Made by a program: the position numbers and the translations under genes. The notes under the pieces were generated by a model. The model searched no databases, was not told the DNA's origin, and saw only the letters and a program-made list of their open reading frames with translations. Below, piece after piece: positions 1-11,000 of a stretch of DNA of 64,000 nt. Numbering within the stretch: position 1 is the stretch's first letter; each line of letters starts with the position of its first letter. This DNA is from Mesonia maritima (GTDB taxonomy: Bacteria; Bacteroidota; Bacteroidia; Flavobacteriales; Flavobacteriaceae): NCBI RefSeq assembly GCF_042433895.1, contig NZ_JBHLUA010000021.1, positions 1 through 64,000 of the forward strand, written 5' to 3'.

Positions 1-2099
1 TAAGAAATAGGATTTGGATTACCTCCTGCATTACATTCCGGTGGAAATGGTGTTGGACAACCCGCAACAGGGCAGAATTTAAAACCGTTACTTTGAGCTT
101 GAACATAATAGTTATAAGGAGTTCCACAGTTCATCGTGAATTCTAATTCCCCCTCAATGGTAAATTCTCCATAAGGATTAGAAATATCACTTTGGTTGAT
201 CGTGATACAAAACTCTCCAGGACTAGGCTGGGTAAAGGTACTGGCAGAATAAACAACCGTACCATTGGAAACCACGTCAATCGTAATATCCGTTACCGGA
301 GCATCGCCTCCGTTTGGGTTTCCGGTTGGGGCGCTATACGTTCCGCAAATCTCTATTGGGAAAGTCACATTGTTTGCTGCCAAAGCTGGCGCACAATTAG
401 GATCTACAGGCTCACTAAATAAAGAGCACGTCTCATAATCCCCACTTGGTTGGTCGATCGGGTTTACCGCCATATAACCAAAAGCGGAATCTGAACAGAC
501 ATTAGGACCGTCATCGCCAATATATAAATTATCAAAATAACCCACGCCCCAGTGACCTCCTTGGTCACAATCCGTAACCGTAATTTCTACTTTTGAGGCC
601 TGACCTTGCAACTCAATAGTATTTAATTTAACGCAAGACCAATCGGAAACTAAGGTCGTATTATAACCGGTGGTTCCTGGAACTTGAGTAAAAATACAGT
701 CTTCAGGATCTGACACTATACACCGTGACTGAACTAAAGCTCCAGTTTCATCAAATAATTTAATTGTTAAAGAAGGCTGAGAAGCAAAATCATGATTAGG
801 GGGGTTATTAAACATTAATAAAAAATCAAAAGTCAAGACCTCTCCTGCAATAAATTCTTTTACTAATGTAGTACCTGTCCAATCACTAACTTGACCACTT
901 GGACCTCCTGGGTTTGCAATGTCGTACTGGTTAAGCCTTATAGCATTATCACTACAACCAAAAGGACTAGTTCTAGAACGAATTGTATTATAGGGAGAAC
1001 TTGCAAGTTCTGATATAAATCCTTGACCCGTCAATGAGACATCAGAATATTGATCGTCATTTACTCCTATACTTGTATATAAATTCCCCGGTGTAGTGTA
1101 ATCAAAACTAATATTACAAGAGGTAACAGAGTTATAGTCTTCACTATGAAATTCATAATCATCAACACCTTCAATACCTGGATTTTCAACACAAGCACAT
1201 TCATTTTCAGTCATTGTAACCGGAAGAAGTGCACTTTCACATCCATTTATTTCTTGGGAGATATAGTAAACATCCCCATCGGCTAGCGTTACACTACTAG
1301 GATTATTTATCGGCATTGTTCCTGCCGCATCACTATACCACTGTGGATTACTACCACATATAACAATATCTCCTAAATCATCACCAGGGTTAGAAAAACC
1401 TGCGGCTTGCCACGTGGCTTGTGTACAAAAATCTTGTGTAAGTTCCACTTCAGGGCTTGGTGTAGCGTATTCAATATCCACAGGAAACACTTGGGAACAA
1501 CCGGCAATTCCTAAATCTACATAATAAGTTTGCCCTCCTTGAATCTGAGTGGTTCCGGGTATTGAAGTTGTACCTGTATCATCACTATACCAATTTAAGT
1601 TTCCTGAGCTATTATAGTTTAACAAAGGAATGTCATTTAACGCTGTTACATCTCCTCTACAGAAATCATCATAGGTAAATCCTCCAGTAACTATTGTTAA
1701 CTGGCCATTGGAAGTTATACAACCCGCAGACCCAGGAATTGTATAGTTATAAGTATACGTATCATGTATATTTGCACCCGAGGTAGGATGCGGATTAGAA
1801 GGGTTACTATGTGAATTGCCATTGAAGTAAACATTACCAGTAGGATTATTCCCATTGTTAGGAAGTGGAAAGTTCTGATTGGCACTTACATATAAAAATA
1901 TATTGGGAGACCACTTTACAAAAGTTATAGGGCTCCCGCTAGAATTTTCAAAGATAATTTCAAAATCCGTAGTTGGGTCAATTATATATACATTATTAGT
2001 AGGGTCCGAACACAGGGTTGGACCAGTACTTACAGTACACTGTCCGCGAACTACATTTGACACCACTGCTAGCATCAATAATAGGATAATTCTTTTCAT
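1..2099 (-). CDS. Giant secreted Ig-like repeat protein, probable T9SS type B cargo (C-terminus beyond the window)
   Basis: An open frame runs on the minus strand from ATG at 2099 to the left edge, about 699 residues with no stop. It starts with a signal peptide (MKRIILLLMLAVVSNVVRGQ) and continues with cysteine-rich Ig-like modules of the kind found in CHU_C proteins, each with a 'YYV.Q' strand. Residues from about 370 align by eye with the protein at 5202-7961: both carry 'KEFIAGEV' or 'KEFVAGEV', 'SRCIVS' or 'QRCVIS', 'DWSCVKLNT' or 'EWSCIKINT', and a jelly-roll-like stretch ending in an FDNL-type strand. It is therefore a paralogue. By analogy the missing C-terminus should carry a CHU_C sorting domain, but this is inference. 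It lies 118 bp beyond the terminator of the OmpA operon, so it probably starts its own transcript, possibly with its own SprF downstream outside the window. Confidence 0.85.
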   Translation of the reverse strand, partial: MKRIILLLMLAVVSNVVRGQCTVSTGPTLCSDPTNNVYIIDPTTDFEIIFENSSGSPITFVKWSPNIFLYVSANQNFPLPNNGNNPTGNVYFNGNSHSNPSNPHPTSGANIHDTYTYNYTIPGSAGCITSNGQLTIVTGGFTYDDFCRGDVTALNDIPLLNYNSSGNLNWYSDDTGTTSIPGTTQIQGGQTYYVDLGIAGCSQVFPVDIEYATPSPEVELTQDFCTQATWQAAGFSNPGDDLGDIVICGSNPQWYSDAAGTMPINNPSSVTLADGDVYYISQEINGCESALLPVTMTENECACVENPGIEGVDDYEFHSEDYNSVTSCNISFDYTTPGNLYTSIGVNDDQYSDVSLTGQGFISELASSPYNTIRSRTSPFGCSDNAIRLNQYDIANPGGPSGQVSDWTGTTLVKEFIAGEVLTFDFLLMFNNPPNHDFASQPSLTIKLFDETGALVQSRCIVSDPEDCIFTQVPGTTGYNTTLVSDWSCVKLNTIELQGQASKVEITVTDCDQGGHWGVGYFDNLYIGDDGPNVCSDSAFGYMAVNPIDQPSGDYETCSLFSEPVDPNCAPALAANNVTFPIEICGTYSAPTGNPNGGDAPVTDITIDVVSNGTVVYSASTFTQPSPGEFCITINQSDISNPYGEFTIEGELEFTMNCGTPYNYYVQAQSNGFKFCPVAGCPTPFPPECNAGGNPNPIS

Positions 2100-2208
2100 A
2101 GTAATATTATTTATTAAAAAGTATATTCTCTATTGGTAAAACAAGAAAGTAAGCTAAATCCCCCTCTCTATTAAAAGATTCTGTAAAAATAAATTTAATA
2201 TCCTAACT

Positions 2209-2245
2209 TCCAAAAAAAAGGTATAAGTTTAAAACTTATACCTTT
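2209..2245 (-). terminator. Intrinsic terminator of the cargo/SprF/OmpA operon
   Basis: A perfect 14-bp inverted repeat (arms 2217-2230 and 2232-2245) follows the stop of the OmpA gene. On the minus strand it runs into eight T residues (A-run at 2212-2219 on the plus strand), a textbook rho-independent terminator. It has the longest U-tail of the four hairpins in this locus. Confidence 0.88.
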
Positions 2246-2269
2246 AACTTTTTTAAAAAAATATAGCTT

Positions 2270-4174
2270 TTATCTATTCACAATTTTAAATACAGATCGT
2301 CTATTCTCTTGAAACTCCTCTTCGCTGCAATTATCACAATCAACTTTAGGTTTTGATTCTCCGAAAGCTTCCCACGTAAGGCGAGATTTATCGATTCCCT
2401 GAGACACGATATAATCTACAGTGCTTTTAGCACGACGTTCTGATAATTGTTGGTTATAAGAAGCTGAACCACGCTTATCGGTATGGGCTTCAACTTTGAT
2501 TTCCATCTCAGGATGTTTCTTCATAACTCCAACAACTTTATCTAATTCTAATGCTGCTTGAGGGCGGATAGTAGCTTTATCGAAATCGAACTTTATAGGG
2601 TTTAAGACTATTTCATCTTCAACTATAATAGGTTCTATTGGCATTAATTCAATAACAATTTCAACCTTATCTTTTTGACCAGCTTCAATCATTTTAGAAT
2701 TACTTTCATAATCTTCTGCATTGGCTTGAAGGGTATAAGCTTTTTCTGCCAGTAGTTGTTTAAAGCTAGTGTTCCCTTGAGAATCAGTCATTTTTTTACC
2801 TAACTGTGTTTGTTGATCATCATAGTTGATCACTTCAGCATTTGAAATTGGGGCCCCAGTTTCAGCATCGATAACTTTAACTATAATATCTATCATTTCA
2901 ATTGGTACCAATTGTTCCACTCTATAAATATTATCATTCGCTACATTCTCTTCTACTCCGCCTCTATTTGAACTTACATAGCCCATTTTAGTTTGCGGAT
3001 TGAATGTAAAAGCAAAATCATCGCCTGTACTACTTACCGGTTGACCAATGTTTTTTACTTCTGCGAAAGAACTCCCGTTTTGTTTAGCATAAAAAACATC
3101 TAAACCTCCTATTCCTAATTGACCATCACTTGAGAAATAAAGCGTCCCTTCTTCATCTATATAAGGAAAACTCTCTCTTCCTTCAGTGTTAATTTGTGGA
3201 CCTAAATTTTGGGGCTCTCCAAAAGTACCATCATCATTAATAGAAACCTTGTAAATATCTGATTGACCAAAACCTCCTGGCATATCGCTAGAAAAATATA
3301 AAGTCTTCCCATCTTTACTTAATGCTGGGTGAGCTGTAGAATATTCTGAATCATTAAAGCTTACCGATTGGAGGTCGTCCCATTTATCTTCTACCAATGA
3401 TGCTCTGTAAATCTTTAATTGGTTAACTCCATTGGAAGCCTTCTCATAGTCTCCATCTAAATAATCATTCCTGCTGAAATACATGGTTTGACCATCAGGG
3501 CTGATACATACCGTACCTTCATTAAATTTTGTATTCACTTCTCCTTTGATCAATTCAGGATCTCCATACTCTTCTCCATTGATTTCTGAAACATACACAT
3601 CTAGAGTAGGTTGCCCATTCCAGCCATAATTTCTTCTCGATTTATTTCTAGCGGAAACAAAATAAAGTTTATTATCTTTCTCATAGCCACCAAAATCAAT
3701 CATACTCGAATTGATTTCTAAAGCTTCAACAGCAAATCTTTCTTTACTGTTCAAGAGGTCATTCATATAATTTTTATTTCTCTTAAAAGCTTTAGCGCGT
3801 TGATCTTGAGGTGATACTTGAACAAAATTTTGCATTGCCTCATTTGATTTATCGTATTTTTTATTTGCTTTTAACATTTGAGCATAACGATAATAAGCTT
3901 CCCCTTCAACCTCTTCAGCCATATCGATATATAAGGCATAATACATTTCGGCTTCTTTGGTATTATAAAGGTTATAATAAGAATCTGCCAATCTGTGATA
4001 TACATAAGGAGTGGCATCGCCATCTTCTACGATATCTTTATAGTCATCGACAGCCTCAATAAACTCAAGTCTATCAAAATGTTTATCGGCTTTCTTTGTA
4101 TCATCGTTTTGTGCTGAGCTTACAAAACTAACAGCAGTAAATAAAAGTGCGACTAAGTAATATTTTTTTTTCAT
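2270..4174 (-). CDS. TPR/beta-propeller/OmpA outer-membrane protein (T9SS accessory, PorE-like)
   Basis: This 634-residue protein has a signal peptide ending near 'VSSAQ', TPR-like helices (about 25-140), WD40-like PD40 propeller repeats ('ISPDGQTMYFSR', 'LSKDGKTLYFSSD', 'IDEEGTLYFSSDG', about 170-425), a carboxypeptidase-regulatory-like beta-sandwich (about 430-515) and a C-terminal OmpA peptidoglycan-binding domain (about 525-634, with 'FDFDKATIRPQAALELD' and 'VEAHTDKRGSASYN'). This order is known from T9SS-associated proteins encoded beside PorP/SprF genes, thought to tie the outer-membrane assembly to peptidoglycan. It starts 18 bp after the SprF-like gene, in the same operon, and a strong terminator follows. 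Its exact partner is inferred from context. Confidence 0.92.
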   Translation of the reverse strand: MKKKYYLVALLFTAVSFVSSAQNDDTKKADKHFDRLEFIEAVDDYKDIVEDGDATPYVYHRLADSYYNLYNTKEAEMYYALYIDMAEEVEGEAYYRYAQMLKANKKYDKSNEAMQNFVQVSPQDQRAKAFKRNKNYMNDLLNSKERFAVEALEINSSMIDFGGYEKDNKLYFVSARNKSRRNYGWNGQPTLDVYVSEINGEEYGDPELIKGEVNTKFNEGTVCISPDGQTMYFSRNDYLDGDYEKASNGVNQLKIYRASLVEDKWDDLQSVSFNDSEYSTAHPALSKDGKTLYFSSDMPGGFGQSDIYKVSINDDGTFGEPQNLGPQINTEGRESFPYIDEEGTLYFSSDGQLGIGGLDVFYAKQNGSSFAEVKNIGQPVSSTGDDFAFTFNPQTKMGYVSSNRGGVEENVANDNIYRVEQLVPIEMIDIIVKVIDAETGAPISNAEVINYDDQQTQLGKKMTDSQGNTSFKQLLAEKAYTLQANAEDYESNSKMIEAGQKDKVEIVIELMPIEPIIVEDEIVLNPIKFDFDKATIRPQAALELDKVVGVMKKHPEMEIKVEAHTDKRGSASYNQQLSERRAKSTVDYIVSQGIDKSRLTWEAFGESKPKVDCDNCSEEEFQENRRSVFKIVNR

Positions 4175-4192
4175 AATGTGTTTCTCTTTGAT

Positions 4193-5098
4193 TTAGAAAT
4201 AACGTGGTGAACGGTAAGTTTTCTTGGTAAAGAATACATCAAACAGCACAAATGCTTCATACGATGGCTCTTCTATATCAGTTAGGGTGTGGTCATATGC
4301 AAATCCAATTTGCATCCAATCGGTAGCTCTTACACTTACCAGACCGCTTACTGCATCTTCTAAACGGTAAGAAGCTCCAATTTCAAAACGCTCATAGAAT
4401 AAAAAGTTAGCATTTACATCGAACGATAATGGAGATTCAAAAGAAGCTTTCACTAAGGTTGAAGGTTTAAATTTCAAATTTTCACTCACTTGAAACACAT
4501 AACCCGCAGTTGCAAAATAATGCTGTTCTTCTGTACCAAATTCACGACCATCTATATCTAGGTGTTTTGAGTTTAAGAAATTAGGAACCGAAACTCCTAT
4601 GTAATAGTTATCTGTGTAGTACAAAAATCCTGCTCCAATATTAAGGTAAGTATTGTTAACATTTGAATCAAAGGCTACATCGTTTTGTTGTTGTAAATCT
4701 AATCCTATAAGACCTACATCGTGAAAGGTTGCCCCGGCCTTTAAACCAAAGGCTAAACGGTGCTCTCCTCCTAAATTTAAGGTATAAGAAAAATCACCAT
4801 ACACATTTGTTTCTTTAACCGGTCCAGCCTCATCGGATATTGCTGATAATCCTAAACCGGTTTTATCACCTACGGGTGAATGTGCCGAGAAAGTAAAGGT
4901 ACGTGGAGCGCCTTCAAATCCAGACCATTGGTCCCGATAGAGAAGACCAACTTCCAAATGTTCTTTTGATCCCGCATAAGCCGGATTTACCACATTCATA
5001 TTGTACATATACTGCGTGTATTGTGGATCTTGTTGTGCAGAGCTTGAAAAGGAAATTAACAAGAATAAAAATCCTAGCGTAAAATAAATTTTTTTCAT
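4193..5098 (-). CDS. PorP/SprF family T9SS outer-membrane protein
   Basis: This 301-residue protein starts with a signal peptide and then the family hallmark 'QDPQYTQYMYNMNVVNPAYAGS'-like segment (about residues 22-44). Alternating beta-strands typical of an outer-membrane barrel continue to the C-terminus ('FVLFDVFFTKKTYRSPRYF'). PorP/SprF proteins act with the T9SS, and SprF of Flavobacterium johnsoniae is needed to secrete the type B cargo SprB encoded next to it. Here the gene lies directly downstream of a CHU_C cargo gene (5202-7961), so it is probably the dedicated partner of that cargo. The 103-bp gap to the cargo gene holds a 13-bp hairpin but no clear promoter, which suggests read-through with reduced expression. 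Confidence 0.92.
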   Translation of the reverse strand: MKKIYFTLGFLFLLISFSSSAQQDPQYTQYMYNMNVVNPAYAGSKEHLEVGLLYRDQWSGFEGAPRTFTFSAHSPVGDKTGLGLSAISDEAGPVKETNVYGDFSYTLNLGGEHRLAFGLKAGATFHDVGLIGLDLQQQNDVAFDSNVNNTYLNIGAGFLYYTDNYYIGVSVPNFLNSKHLDIDGREFGTEEQHYFATAGYVFQVSENLKFKPSTLVKASFESPLSFDVNANFLFYERFEIGASYRLEDAVSGLVSVRATDWMQIGFAYDHTLTDIEEPSYEAFVLFDVFFTKKTYRSPRYF

Positions 5099-5141
5099 TT
5101 GTTAGCTTTTTAATTTTGGTTAAAAGGTAAGTTTTAATCAT

Positions 5142-5189
5142 AAAAATCCGCACTATGAAAATGAAAAAATTTAAAATTTCATAGTGCGG
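5142..5189 (-). terminator. Intergenic hairpin between type B cargo and sprF-like gene
   Basis: A perfect 13-bp stem (arms 5148-5160 and 5177-5189, CCGCACTATGAAA and its complement) with a 16-nt AT-rich loop follows the cargo gene stop by 12 bp. On the minus strand it runs into ATTTTTA. The next start is 43 bp beyond the U-tail, with no TAnnTTTG box, so it may be a partial terminator (attenuator) or a 3'-end stabiliser rather than the end of the operon. Confidence 0.75.
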
Positions 5190-5201
5190 TTTAATTATAA
5201 T

Positions 5202-7961
5202 TTAATTCACCTCTCTATTAACATAAATCCAACCTTTTATGTTGTTTTCAAATACTGGATCATTTTGGTCTAATTGGATTACATAATAATATGTTCCCGT
5301 TGGTAAGTCATTACCATCTTGATCTTGACCACACCAAGAATTTACATAATCAGTTTCTTCATATATGATTCTTCCATAACGATTGAATAAAGTTAATTTA
5401 GCAATTCCTGATCGATCATTTAAGAATGTTAAATCTAAACAATCATTAAAACCGTCTAAATTACCAGGTGAAATTCCCTGCGTTATTACACAGTTTTCAT
5501 TTGCGTAATTAGAAACATTAATTTCATCTACACCAATACAGTCTGGAGTGCCAATTTCATTAACTTCAACCGTATAATCACCAGGTTGATTTACCTCGAT
5601 AATTTGTGTAGATTTATTGATTGGAGTTCCGTCTTTTTTCCAGTTAAATTCTAAATCAGATGTATCGTCATAGTTTTGAATAGTAGCGGACAAAGTAACA
5701 TCTTGCCCTTTACAAATGATTAGGTCTTCCCCAACTTCAACCTCAGGTTGCTTATTTAATATTACTGTTACTGCAGTAGTTTGTATACAATTTTTATACA
5801 TAACATCGACAAAATAATTACCTTCTTGAGTAACTTCAATCTCTTTTGTAGTTTGTCCTGTACTCCATAGATAAGTAACTTCAGACATATCCATAGGTTT
5901 CTTACTATTATCAATAACTTCAACCTCTAAATCCGCTCTTGCATTCGTTCCACAAATTTCAACAATATTATCATCACTAACTTTTGCTTGATAATCCACC
6001 GCGAGTACTTCAACAGTTTTTGTAACAGAGCAATTTTGCTCTTCAACCGTCACCTCATATATACCAGGCTGTGTAGCTTCATAATAACTTCCTGAAAAAG
6101 CTAATATTTGATTATTCCTTTTCCAGGTATATGTAACGTCTGTTAGTTCATTCACATTATCTGGAGTGGCCACAATAGGCACATTAAATGTATTAGAATT
6201 ACAAGAAGCTAACTCTGAAGGAATATTAACATCTGGATCTTTATATACATTTACATCAATCTGAATAATATAATAACAGCTAGTAGCGGTTCCTTGTGGC
6301 GTCCAATCTAATCTAGCGTAAACTATCTGATTAAATGGAGTACTATTATTATATATATCTGGATCACTTATTACATTTTGCTCTAAAACAGCATCATCTT
6401 CGGTTTCATAATAAGTAACATCTACATCGGCTGGAGTCCATTGCGTACCTCTAATTTGAGCAGCAGTTTGTGTTAAATCAAAAGTACCAATTCCTGTACC
6501 AGTATCATCACAAGTTGACAATGGAGCTACACAACCTGCCGTAGGACAAATATCTACGTTGGCTCTATCTGAAATCACAATTCCATAAGGCACACCACAG
6601 TCTAAAGTAAAATTAACTTCGGTAGAAATTTCTAATGGTCCGTATGCATCTTGAATATTAATATCGCTTTCATTAATGGTAAAGCAGAATTGATCACCAT
6701 TAATTGTTGGGTTACCTACTGTACCAACTAAATTTCCATTTTTAGTGATATCTAAGGTTAAATCTTGTATAGAAGCAGGATTACTATTACTTACCGGCTC
6801 TTTTACAGATCCACAAACTTCAATAGGGAAAGGTACAGCAGCATCAATATCTGCGCCACAGCTTTGGGCATTACCTTGCACATCTACAACACAATCTAAT
6901 GAACTCTCACTCGCCTCTACACTTTCCATGGCTAAGTATCCAAAACCAGGATCTTGACAAGAAGCATCCGCATTGTCTCCAACAAACATATTATCTACAT
7001 ATAAATAACCTTGGTGTACTTGTAAATCGCAATCTGAAGTTGTAATTACCATTCTTGCTTTTTCTCCTATAACATCTAAAGTATTAATTTTAATACAAGA
7101 CCATTCAGAATAAAGAAATGCTCCAGAAGTCTCTATTAAAATACAATCTGAAGGTTGAGAAATCACGCAACGTTGTGCAAACAGATCTCCATTTTGATCA
7201 TATAGAGCAATATTAACATATGGTTGGCTTTCTGGATCATGATCAGGATCATTAAGAACAAATGCATAATCAAAAGAAATAACTTCACCTGCAACAAATT
7301 CTTTCTCCATATGAGAAGTATCTAAACCAGAAGTAGGATCATTAATTCTTAAAGCATATTGTGAGTTAGGAGTATTCGGGTTAACTCGATTAATAGGTGC
7401 ATTAGGATCCGGACCAGGAGTAACTAAAGTTGCAACGCTATTATTTGCCGTGGCATCTACCGCACTCATTGCAACAGATGTTAAACCAGCAGTAGACCCG
7501 TTACAGGTTTTATGGCCATCATCTACATCTTGGTTATAGAACGTGTAGTCATCACCAGAAGGTTGCCCGTCTATCGTTTCAAAATCAGGGTTTTTCAAAC
7601 AACCACATTCCCTATCTGTCACGTTAATAGTGAGTGGTGCACTCTCAACTCCTGAAACTGTTTGAGTAACTTCATAAGTTTCTCCATCTACTAGTGTATA
7701 AGAACTAGGGTTTGAAATAACATTTCCACTAGAATCATAAAATGTTAAATTTTCACCTTGAATATATAATTCTTCAAAGGTATCACCAGGTTTGGTGAAT
7801 CCCCCGTTCATCCAACTTGTAGCTGAACAAAAATATTGATCTGCATTACCCGTGGGAGCAGGAGGAGTTTGTGCCTGTAGCAACAAACTATTCATCATAA
7901 AAAATAAGCCTAAGAACCCAATTTTTTTGATATTGTTTTTACAAAGTAATTTTTTTGTCAT
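5202..7961 (-). CDS. Secreted Ig-like repeat protein with T9SS type B (CHU_C) sorting domain
   Basis: This 919-residue protein has a signal peptide (to about residue 31, 'LLLQAQ'), an Ig-like module (32-115), a jelly-roll-like domain (about 120-335), a cysteine-rich beta domain (about 340-475) and several Ig-like or PKD-like modules (about 480-830, with 'TYTWKRN', 'TYLWSTG' and 'LEFNWKKDG'). The final 85 or so residues match the gliding-motility C-terminal domain: 'ISPGNLDGFNDCLDL', 'LTLFNRYGRIIYE', 'LPTGTYYYVIQLD' and 'GWIYVNRE'. Such domains direct type B export by the T9SS. The SprF-like and OmpA-like genes follow directly. The two type A cargo genes precede it with a 68-bp gap. Cell attachment is a likely role, but no catalytic domain is visible and the ligand is unknown. 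Confidence 0.9.
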   Translation of the reverse strand: MTKKLLCKNNIKKIGFLGLFFMMNSLLLQAQTPPAPTGNADQYFCSATSWMNGGFTKPGDTFEELYIQGENLTFYDSSGNVISNPSSYTLVDGETYEVTQTVSGVESAPLTINVTDRECGCLKNPDFETIDGQPSGDDYTFYNQDVDDGHKTCNGSTAGLTSVAMSAVDATANNSVATLVTPGPDPNAPINRVNPNTPNSQYALRINDPTSGLDTSHMEKEFVAGEVISFDYAFVLNDPDHDPESQPYVNIALYDQNGDLFAQRCVISQPSDCILIETSGAFLYSEWSCIKINTLDVIGEKARMVITTSDCDLQVHQGYLYVDNMFVGDNADASCQDPGFGYLAMESVEASESSLDCVVDVQGNAQSCGADIDAAVPFPIEVCGSVKEPVSNSNPASIQDLTLDITKNGNLVGTVGNPTINGDQFCFTINESDINIQDAYGPLEISTEVNFTLDCGVPYGIVISDRANVDICPTAGCVAPLSTCDDTGTGIGTFDLTQTAAQIRGTQWTPADVDVTYYETEDDAVLEQNVISDPDIYNNSTPFNQIVYARLDWTPQGTATSCYYIIQIDVNVYKDPDVNIPSELASCNSNTFNVPIVATPDNVNELTDVTYTWKRNNQILAFSGSYYEATQPGIYEVTVEEQNCSVTKTVEVLAVDYQAKVSDDNIVEICGTNARADLEVEVIDNSKKPMDMSEVTYLWSTGQTTKEIEVTQEGNYFVDVMYKNCIQTTAVTVILNKQPEVEVGEDLIICKGQDVTLSATIQNYDDTSDLEFNWKKDGTPINKSTQIIEVNQPGDYTVEVNEIGTPDCIGVDEINVSNYANENCVITQGISPGNLDGFNDCLDLTFLNDRSGIAKLTLFNRYGRIIYEETDYVNSWCGQDQDGNDLPTGTYYYVIQLDQNDPVFENNIKGWIYVNREVN

Positions 7962-7981
7962 AATAATAAATTTATTTTATA

Positions 7982-8022
7982 TAAAAATAGTTCTTTCTTG
8001 GGTTAAAACCCAAGAAAGAACT
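7982..8022 (-). terminator. Intergenic hairpin between type A and type B cargo genes
   Basis: A perfect 16-bp stem (arms 7989-8004 and 8007-8022) with a 2-nt nominal loop lies 7 bp after the stop of the 1,408-residue cargo gene. On the minus strand it is followed by ATTTTTAT. Only 27 bp separate the hairpin from the next ATG at 7961, too little for a separate -33/-7 promoter downstream. Confidence 0.75.
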
Positions 8023-8029
8023 TAACAAT

Positions 8030-11000
8030 CTACTCTTTTACAATTCGCACAACTGTTTTTTGACTTTCCAATTGAACTGATGCAAAGTAAACACCAGAAG
8101 CTAATCCAGTTAAGGATATAGTAGCTCTATTTGATCCAATATTCTCATTCATTACTTTCTGCCCTGACAAATTATAAACATCAATTGACTTTATAACATT
8201 AGTGTTTTCAAAATGAACTTTGTCTTTCGTAGGGTTTGGATAGTATGATAAAGAAATATTTTCATGTAAATCAGCACTAAGTTGTCGAGTATCAAACCCT
8301 AAGGTTGACTCTTCACTTTCAACTGGAATGTTTGGATCACATAACGAATATATTTTTGCAGTTAAATCTGCATTAACAGGAAGATTATTTACAACCTTAA
8401 AGTTAGTTCCTTGAGGAACGGTTGATGAATGTACAATATTATTATTGTCATTATCATTTGTCACCTGCAAGATATAATCTTGAACACTCCCAACAACTGT
8501 TGGCTCGTCCCATTCAATTACTACACTTGCTGAAGTACCATCTGAAGATGGTTCTTTATTTATCAATTCCAGATTTGTCGGTTGTGGACAATCTAGTTCA
8601 ACTTCGATTTCAAGATAATCACTTTCACAATCATTTATTGTTTGAGTAACATAATAGGTTGTACCCTGTTCTAACAAGTAATTTACCGTCACTGGCACAT
8701 ACTCTCCTGCTTGATTTTGAATATAAAAATTCAAATCAGTTCCGGTTACATCTAAGTCTCCAGTAGTATCACCTGTAGTATATGTTTGAGTAGTAGAACT
8801 AGTGGTTGGTAAATCTGTAAAACTTACCGTGATATCTATATCAGTAGTAACATCTGGACAAGTTGTAAAGTCTAACGTTGCCGTATATGTGTATTGTCCA
8901 TCATTTGATTGTGTAAAATACACTTGATTTGTAGGTGAACCATCATAAGGAATTGTAGCCTGATCATCAAAATATAAATCGTTTGTAGGAGACCAAGAAA
9001 CAAAACCGTCTGCAAAGTCACGTTTAAACACGACATTATCGATTGCTAACCACCAACCCCAAGAGCCATTAAAATTAAAAGCGATCATAACACCAGATTT
9101 ACCAGCATATTCGTCTAAATCTACCGTACGTGATTGGAAATTCTCAGGATCAAATTCTCCTGGAATATTATTATCTACAACCTCCCAAGTAGCTCCCTGA
9201 TCTTCCGAAACAAGAACGTCAAAATAAGTAACATTATTTGTACTATACGATGAAGTTGTATAATCCTTGAATAGGTAGTCAAACGAAAGTTCTGCACTAG
9301 CTACACCGACTAAGTTGAAAGATGGCGATATTAAAGAATTATCTAAAACTCCTCCGGAGCCCAATTTATCAGCTATACTAATATAATAGTCCGAATCATC
9401 TGGACTACTTATATTTTCTAAAGCATAACCATTTGGCGAAAATGGCGAATTAACAATTTGCCAACCAGTCGCAGCAGCATTTCCTATTGGACTTGTACTA
9501 TTATTTTGAGTGGTCCAACCGTTTGATCCATTATTAAAATCGTAAATCTCAGACCCAGCTGTTAATCGTACAATTTCATCAGAGCAAACTTGGGCAGAAG
9601 TAGGAATCACTCCTAAATCTTCTACTCCATTTGCAGTAATATCAATGGTAGCACTTGTACTACAAGTAGTATTAGGATTGTACGCTTCTACTGTAAAAGT
9701 TGTATTTCCTAAAATAGTTGGTGTAATTGTAGCACCAGTATCAGTATTACTTCCGCTAGAATCGTTCCAGGTCCAAGTATATTGATAATCTGGATCAGTA
9801 CTAGTTGCTGTTAAATCTGTTGTTCCATTAACACAAACAATTCTGTCTGTTGCACTTACGCTAATAGGTTCAATATCATAAACTGTTGCAACTACTTCTT
9901 CTCTTGGAGAAGTTTCACACAATACAGTTGAACCTTTAATATCCCAATTATAGAAATAATAATAACTACTATTGGTAGCTCCCGTTGAAGTTGCTCCGCT
10001 TGTTATACTAGCTGAAGGTCCTAAAGGATAAGGGAAAGTAGCATTAGCACTAGGCGTATACAGCAGCGACGGCCCTGATGATTTATAAATATAATAATCA
10101 TCATTACCAGGAAGCTCTCTATTAATTGTTAAAGTAGTTAAAGTAGGATCAGCAGTTGTTCCTGCATTTACAGACCTTGAAATAGTTTCGCTATAGGTCC
10201 CAGATTGATTTTTAATTTCAATAATAATGTTTCCACTGCCAGCAGAATACACGTCTACAGTATTAATAATAATGGTTTCTTCTGCATTAATATAAAGTCC
10301 ATTATTTGCGTTTGAAGTAGAACCAGTAACTGGACCAGGATTAGCCTGCCCAGTAATAGTACCGAGACCCAAGAAAACTTCTGTAGCCCAATAAGAAGTA
10401 GTTTGAGATAGATCTGGAGTTGTAAACGTATCTCCTACTCCAACAATCTCTCCTCCAGAAGCAGAATCAAACCAATAAACTTCCGAACTATCATCATATT
10501 GACTAGGATTTTTAGTTATTGAAAGTGTAAGTTGCCCATTTTCACAAACACTATCTCCTTGAGCTCCGCTAACCCCTCCTAAATCAGTATCACAACTAAT
10601 CTCGTTAAATGTAACTGTTAAGTAATCACTTTCACAGTTTCCAACATTTTGAGTTACGTGATATACATCTTGATCAGTTATGATCTCAGAGGTCGGATCT
10701 ACAATAGGGTTATTAAAGTCAGGCATTCCATTATTATCGGGATACCATTGTAGGAATATTGATGGACCAGAATGAGGATCAGTCACAATACCATTGCTAA
10801 ATCCTGTGAAATCTTCTAAAGTTTGACCGGCCACAAAAGGTATTGTAGAACTTCCTAATGGCGGACCATAAGTCGAACAATCAAAGCCGTTTATATCTAA
10901 CTGATAATTTGTATTGATAGGATTACCTGATGAATCTGTAGTAGCTATAACTATGTATATAGTTTCACCTGCATCCACAAAAACACTATTTAAAGATAAG

